Shown here in pieces: positions 60,116 to 64,000 of a stretch of DNA of 64,000 bases (position 1 is the stretch's first letter; every line of letters begins with the position of its first letter). This DNA is from Chryseobacterium sp. c4a (GTDB lineage Bacteria > Bacteroidota > Bacteroidia > Flavobacteriales > Weeksellaceae). Position numbers and translations under genes: made by a program. The notes under the pieces were generated by a model. It was not told where the DNA came from, did no database searches, and was given only the letters and a program-made list of their open reading frames with translations. Location of the stretch: contig NZ_WXVU01000005.1 of the NCBI RefSeq assembly GCF_009900745.1, forward strand, positions 124,001 through 188,000, read 5' to 3'.

Positions 60116-60239
60116 ATCTTTTAATTTGAATCAAAAGTAGATACTGTTGAGACTCAAAGAAATGTCAAAATAGCTGAATCAGACAAATTGAGGGGCGAAC
60201 CCGGAAAATGAAAAGAAGAATATTTTTGTATAGGCTGGA

Positions 60240-60275
60240 AAATAAAAATTGCAACTCTATTGTAAGAGCTGCAAT
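60240..60275 (-). terminator. Terminator of the two-component operon
   Basis: On the minus strand, ATTGCAGCTCT and AGAGTTGCAAT arms (one G-T pair) are followed by TTTTTATT. Confidence 0.8.
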
Positions 60276-60302
60276 GATTGATTTTTAATAAGGAAAAGAG
60301 GA

Positions 60303-61064
60303 TTATCTATTCTCCAGCCACGTGAAAAAGCTATGCGTTTTTTCTTTATTGATTAAAAGCTTTTCAGGAGTTTCAATGATAAGTTTTACCAGAATTTTAC
60401 GTTGAAAATAGTGTTCCATTTCCTTAATTGCTTTAAAATTAACAAGATATTGCCTGTTAACCCTGAAGAATTGCTTGTCAGATACCTGTTCTGCAATCTG
60501 CCCAAGTGGCTGGGTAAGCGGAAACTGTTCTTTAGAAAATGTAACAAGGTGCGTAATTTCATTATGGATATAAAAATAGGCGATATCTTCAGTAGGTACA
60601 GTAGTGTATTTCTGATTTTTGAATACCAGGAAGCTGGTTTTTCCTTGTGGTTGGTTGATTCTCTGTAAAAGTGCATTCAGGTCAGGAAGTTCATTGTTCT
60701 GAAAGAAACTCTTTAAATCATCAACCTTTTTCAAAGCTTCTGCAATGTCTTCTCTGGAAAATGGTTTCAATATATAATCCACTCCTTTACTTTTAAAAGC
60801 ATCCAGCATGTATTGGTCAAAAGCTGTACAGAAAATCACAGGGCATGTAATGTCCACAGCATTGAATATTTCAAACGAAAGACCATCTGAAAGTTGGATG
60901 TCCATAAAGATGAGGTCTGGTTTTATACCGTTTGATAATGCTTCTATACTGCCTTCAATGCTGTCATAGACTCCCAGTATCTTTGAGTCCGGTTTAAGGT
61001 CTGATATTAAATTCTGCAGGGACTTTGCCGCTCTGAATTCGTCTTCAATGATGATGATATTCAT
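60303..61064 (-). CDS. LytTR-family response regulator
   Basis: The 253-residue protein has an N-terminal receiver domain (EDE at 7-9, phospho-acceptor Asp in DLIFMDIQLSDG at about 55, Lys in YILKPFSRED at about 104). The C-terminal LytTR DNA-binding domain (about 150-250) has DIAYFYIHNEITHLVT, FFRVNRQYLVNFKAIKEME and a basic end. It overlaps the kinase gene by 20 bases (its ATG lies inside the kinase 3' end), so the two form one operon and a cognate pair. Confidence 0.95.
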   Translation of the reverse strand: MNIIIIEDEFRAAKSLQNLISDLKPDSKILGVYDSIEGSIEALSNGIKPDLIFMDIQLSDGLSFEIFNAVDITCPVIFCTAFDQYMLDAFKSKGVDYILKPFSREDIAEALKKVDDLKSFFQNNELPDLNALLQRINQPQGKTSFLVFKNQKYTTVPTEDIAYFYIHNEITHLVTFSKEQFPLTQPLGQIAEQVSDKQFFRVNRQYLVNFKAIKEMEHYFQRKILVKLIIETPEKLLINKEKTHSFFTWLENR

Positions 61065-62058
61065 GGATCAATGGTAGTTTTATCTGAAATGTTTTTTCGT
61101 CTGAATGAATAATAATATCCTGCTCCAGTAAATGCTTGTAGCGCATTTTAATATTGTCAAGGCCTACTCCCAGGGAATCTTCTCTGCTAAGTTTACGTTG
61201 AACAGGGTTTTCAATAATGATATGTTTTTCAGTGTTATATATTTTAATGTGAAGAGGCTTGCTTTGTGAAACGATATTATGTTTGATGCAGTTTTCAACC
61301 AACAGCTGAAGAGTAAATGGCGGAACTAAAGTTTGAAACGTTTTTTTATCAAGTTCCTGAGTAAAGGCTATGCCATCGCCAAAACGTGCTTTTTGGAGGA
61401 AGAGATAAGCATCTACAATTTTCATTTCTTCCTGGATGTTGATGAGATCCAGTTTTCTGCTTTCGAGAGTGAAGCGGTAAAAATCAGAAAGCTTTACAAT
61501 GAAATCAACAGTTTCTTCGTCATGGGTTTCAGCCATAGATTTCAACGTATTCAGGCTGTTGAAAAGGAAATGTGGATTGATCTGTTGTTTCAGTAATTCG
61601 TATTGAGCGCCAAGATTGTCGCTTTTTACTTTTTCCAGTTCCAGTTCTACCTGCTGGCCGGTATAATTATTCTGCAAAAGCGTTAAAAACATATAACACA
61701 CCAAATTGATAAGAATTCCGCGTACTTCCACCATCAGCATCACAGGGCCAAAATTGATATGCGAAAGGATCAGCTGCTGAATCCATGCTAATCCGAACAT
61801 AATAACCATTCCAAACGCCAACACTACCAATAGCCTTGAGTAGGAAATATGTTGTCTCCGTTTCACTGTACGATTCAACATATAGATATTGACATACCAC
61901 ATGATTACTGAAAATGCAGCAGTGATAGCTGAATTTACAATGGCTTCCTTCCAGTTGAATTCATGGGAAGCGAGCTGAGGTACAGATGATAAAATCCCAA
62001 GAAAAATGGAACTTATCCAGATAATGGCTAGTGAAATTCTTATTTTTTGCTGCTGCAT
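61045..62058 (-). CDS. LytS/YehU-type sensor histidine kinase
   Basis: The 337-residue protein has four N-terminal transmembrane segments (about 7-25, 38-60, 80-98, 110-130), a short coiled linker and a His_kinase domain. The phospho-acceptor His is in QQINPHFLFNSLNTLKS (about residue 166). The ATP-binding part has LLVENCIKHNI (N box) and DSLGVGLDNIKMRYK (G box). There is no extracellular sensor domain, so the signal is probably sensed within the membrane. Operon with the LytTR regulator. Confidence 0.94.
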   Translation of the reverse strand: MQQQKIRISLAIIWISSIFLGILSSVPQLASHEFNWKEAIVNSAITAAFSVIMWYVNIYMLNRTVKRRQHISYSRLLVVLAFGMVIMFGLAWIQQLILSHINFGPVMLMVEVRGILINLVCYMFLTLLQNNYTGQQVELELEKVKSDNLGAQYELLKQQINPHFLFNSLNTLKSMAETHDEETVDFIVKLSDFYRFTLESRKLDLINIQEEMKIVDAYLFLQKARFGDGIAFTQELDKKTFQTLVPPFTLQLLVENCIKHNIVSQSKPLHIKIYNTEKHIIIENPVQRKLSREDSLGVGLDNIKMRYKHLLEQDIIIHSDEKTFQIKLPLIHEYHHH

Positions 62059-62125
62059 CAGGACAGTAGATTTAAGAAGGTTAAATTAATGCTTTTTATT
62101 GCAAAATGATTATATATCTTTTGTT

Positions 62126-62569
62126 TTAAGGTCTGCTAACCGGGAGATAGCTCATAAAATAATGTATTCTTTCTTCTTTATTGAAAGAAGTACTCTTTAC
62201 GGCTGTATTTTGTATTTCATAAGAAACATTTCCTGTAGTATCTGTTTGAATCGTTTCAATACTGACTAATTCACCTGTAATTGTCCCTCCGATATATTGC
62301 GGATTGTCATGATAACGCCATGTAACCAGTTTCATTAAAGATCCTGCATCAGGTGTATTGCTTGCTTTTGACAAAGATTCTAAAGCTTTTTCATTGCCAT
62401 ATAATGCAGACATGGTTTTGTTCTTAGGATTTAAAGAGGTAGAAATAAACTGAAGATGACCTGGATCAAAAACCACTCTCATCAACCCGTTATTGTTATC
62501 ATTGTTTTTCTTGCTGCACGAAGTAAGTGATATAAAACTTACCAGTAGGATCACTATTGTATTTTTCAT
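62126..62569 (-). CDS. Lipoprotein related to cytochrome P460, lacking a heme motif
   Basis: A 147-residue lipoprotein (lipobox SLTSC, Cys about 18). The mature part contains FISTSLNPKNKTMSALYGNEKAL and LMKLVTWRYHDNPQ. It lines up by eye with the P460 domain of the upstream gene product (VISMSTLFDNSIRVIYGNDIAV, VKSVWKQQ). No C-x-x-C-H heme site is present, so it is either heme-free or a partner subunit. The two genes overlap by ATGA and must be co-translated. Confidence 0.65.
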   Translation of the reverse strand: MKNTIVILLVSFISLTSCSKKNNDNNNGLMRVVFDPGHLQFISTSLNPKNKTMSALYGNEKALESLSKASNTPDAGSLMKLVTWRYHDNPQYIGGTITGELVSIETIQTDTTGNVSYEIQNTAVKSTSFNKEERIHYFMSYLPVSRP

Positions 62570-63543
62570 TTTTTTTGTAGATTTTGAATAAGTCTTTGGG
62601 TATTTACTTTCATGGGGACATCAAAAAGATAGCCTGTTTTTTCTGCCAACTGCCTGTGGCAGGCAATGCAGGATTCTTTAGCAAAAGATTCGCTTTTGCC
62701 GGTAGGGTGAAGGTCTTTCCCTGAAAACTTGGCAAATCCCCAACCTTCAGTATCTGTATATTTTTCGGTATCTTTTACCATAAACTGAGCATTAATGAAT
62801 TCTCCTGCTCTGATTTCTCCATTAGATAGCTCTTGCTGTTTCCATACAGATTTTACTACAATGCTGCCATCCGGCCACGGGTGAAAATTTTCTGTTTCAA
62901 TGGCCTTTACAGCAATGTCATTTCCATAAATAACCCGAATAGAATTATCGAAAAGAGTACTCATGCTAATAACTTTCCAGTTCTTGAAATCATCAGTGTA
63001 TTGAACACCGTTAGGTGAGACAGGAAATTTATTATTAGAAGTGACAATTGCCTGAGGTATTGGGATTATTTCCTTATTTTTTACAGGAATATTAGCTGCA
63101 GATAGAGAAAGCGTATATTTTTTTACAGTTTCAATATCCTTTTGGGTAATCTTGGCAGAAGGGTGGAGGATTGTATATTCATGGAGAGGCATTTTTCCGC
63201 TTTGTATCATATTCAGAATAGCATACATTTTTCCTTTGTGTTCGGCTGGAGAAAGCTTCTCCCATTCTGAAAAATTAAGGACTTCTCTTGCTCTTTTCAC
63301 ATCTTTATTTACAGCCCATGAAATAGGAGCTATTTTGTCATACCAACTAAGGTTCTGTTGATTAGAATGGCAGCTAAAGCATGAGTTTTCAAGAATAGCA
63401 ATAACTTCTTTGGGAGCTTCAATTTTTCCTGTAACCGGTTTTCCTTCGAGGGGCTGGCTGAATAGCTGCAATCCACCAAAGATCCCTAAAATCCCAAGAA
63501 AGGCAATCGCAATGGGATTTCTTTTTTTCTTTACGGTATTCAT
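62566..63543 (-). CDS. Heme-binding domain plus cytochrome P460-like protein
   Basis: The 325-residue protein has an N-terminal hydrophobic anchor (about 11-30). A heme-binding domain follows with ENSCFSCHSNQQNLSWYDKIAP (C-x-x-C-H at about 55-59), then IAPISWAVNKDVKRARE and LSPAEHKGKMYAILNMI. A P460-like domain (about 190-325) has a second C-x-x-C-H in KESCIACHRQLAEKTG. Proteins of this architecture in Bacteroidota are periplasmic c-type heme proteins of unclear substrate. The downstream lipoprotein shares its P460 fold. Confidence 0.85.
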   Translation of the reverse strand: MNTVKKKRNPIAIAFLGILGIFGGLQLFSQPLEGKPVTGKIEAPKEVIAILENSCFSCHSNQQNLSWYDKIAPISWAVNKDVKRAREVLNFSEWEKLSPAEHKGKMYAILNMIQSGKMPLHEYTILHPSAKITQKDIETVKKYTLSLSAANIPVKNKEIIPIPQAIVTSNNKFPVSPNGVQYTDDFKNWKVISMSTLFDNSIRVIYGNDIAVKAIETENFHPWPDGSIVVKSVWKQQELSNGEIRAGEFINAQFMVKDTEKYTDTEGWGFAKFSGKDLHPTGKSESFAKESCIACHRQLAEKTGYLFDVPMKVNTQRLIQNLQKK

Positions 63544-63711
63544 AATGAGTATTATTTTCTGTTTTATGGTTCAAAAGTAAGTGAGCAGAATGGGCTCTGA
63601 AATGAGAAAAAGGCTGAACCGGACAAAAAGGTGGGTGAAAAATGAATTTTACGAGGTGAAAGTTAAAAAAAAATCCCAGAAAAATAATTTTCGGGATGTA
63701 TTAGGCAGTGT

Positions 63712-63861
63712 TTATAAAGTGATGCGGGTGGTTTCTGTCTTTTCACTTTGATCTGTTTTTGTACTTTGTTTACAGGATAAAACTAACAGAAAAGTTAATA
63801 AAAGAAGAAGTGAGTCTTTCGTAATAATGAGTTTTATTCTTGTAAATATAGAAAAAATCAC
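63712..63861 (-). CDS. Very small putative lipoprotein (GTG start)
   Basis: A 49-codon frame from a GTG at 63861 encodes a hydrophobic N-terminus ending in the lipobox-like LVLSC (Cys about residue 30), then a 19-residue hydrophilic tail (KQSTKTDQSEKTETTRITL). The pattern is that of a short lipoprotein of the entericidin kind. Weak points are the non-ATG start and the small size. Confidence 0.4.
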   Translation of the reverse strand: MIFSIFTRIKLIITKDSLLLLLTFLLVLSCKQSTKTDQSEKTETTRITL

Positions 63862-63891
63862 AAAAAATAGAGTGGAGTACTGCTAAAATCA

Positions 63892-63918
63892 AAAAACCTC
63901 GCAAATTGCGAGGTTTTT
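63892..63918. terminator. Terminator of the gene entering at the right edge
   Basis: AAAAACCTCGC and GCGAGGTTTTT are perfect 11-bp arms around AAATT, usable in both directions. Confidence 0.88.
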
Positions 63919-63943
63919 GTATGATGAATTGAGTCTCTAAAGA

Positions 63944-64000
63944 TTAGATTCCGTCAATAATTTCATTTAAAACAGTGCTAGGTCTCATTGCAGCATACGT
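63944..64000 (-). CDS. C-terminal end of a probable monomeric NADP-isocitrate dehydrogenase (rest outside window)
   Basis: Only the last 18 codons are inside the window: TYAAMRPSTVLNEIIDGI and a stop. The phrase AxMRPSxTLN near the very end recalls the C-terminus of monomeric isocitrate dehydrogenase. That is a short match from memory, so the name is tentative. The gene runs leftwards into the terminator at 63892. Confidence 0.4.
   Translation of the reverse strand, partial: TYAAMRPSTVLNEIIDGI

Overview
The window looks like a chromosomal segment from a Chryseobacterium-type member of the Flavobacteriia (Bacteroidota). The grounds are AT-rich DNA, Bacteroidota-style -7 boxes (TAnnTTTG) ahead of several genes, DUF6443/RHS proteins, WG-repeat proteins, a large two-domain PurL, a CGA/CIA-like class A beta-lactamase, and a coding density broken by palindromic intergenic repeats. 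The genus is inferred from remembered family resemblance, not from a search. No rRNA, tRNA or CRISPR array was seen.

Positions 1-8800 are an accessory RHS polymorphic-toxin locus. The 3' end of one large RHS-like gene is followed 5 bases later by a full-length secreted DUF6443/RHS protein whose variable C-terminus looks like an alpha/beta-hydrolase. Two displaced C-terminal cassettes follow, with progressively less of the RHS core. One carries a metzincin-type HExxHxxxxxH tip and the other a second, M91-like HExxH tip. Each tip is followed by a small envelope-anchored protein (one TM-anchored, two lipoproteins) that is the candidate immunity protein. A decayed IS110-family transposase with a long hairpin in its non-coding flank (8866-9746) and a gene remnant close the island.

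Positions 10167-30855 are mostly housekeeping: purB, purL, dnaN and pheT. Between them lie a WG-repeat pair with a CBM-tailed serine hydrolase, a YhcG-type PDDEXK protein, an orphan barstar-like inhibitor, an SGNH hydrolase/GGCT pair, an M23 peptidase, and an AraC regulator with a YkgB/RclC-like membrane protein. A roughly 1-kb gene-free stretch after pheT carries a 250-bp direct duplication.

Positions 30907-54302 hold 3-hydroxyacyl-CoA dehydrogenase, a class A beta-lactamase, a secreted GH5 enzyme, pcm, a 2-hydroxyacid dehydrogenase, hutU with a Crp/Fnr-type regulator, two paralogous membrane TPR proteins, thiol peroxidase, a GapN-like dehydrogenase, an ECF sigma/membrane-protein pair, an S41 peptidase and metallo-beta-lactamase-fold hydrolases.

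Positions 54303-64000 contain a heptamer tandem repeat, an AraC/aldo-keto reductase/MBL cluster, a DUF1223-DoxX pair, a LytS/LytR-type two-component system, a tandem cytochrome P460-like pair and the end of a probable isocitrate dehydrogenase gene. A dispersed REP-like element built from two GGCTTTAGCC palindromes occurs four and a half times between 21.8 and 58.9 kb.
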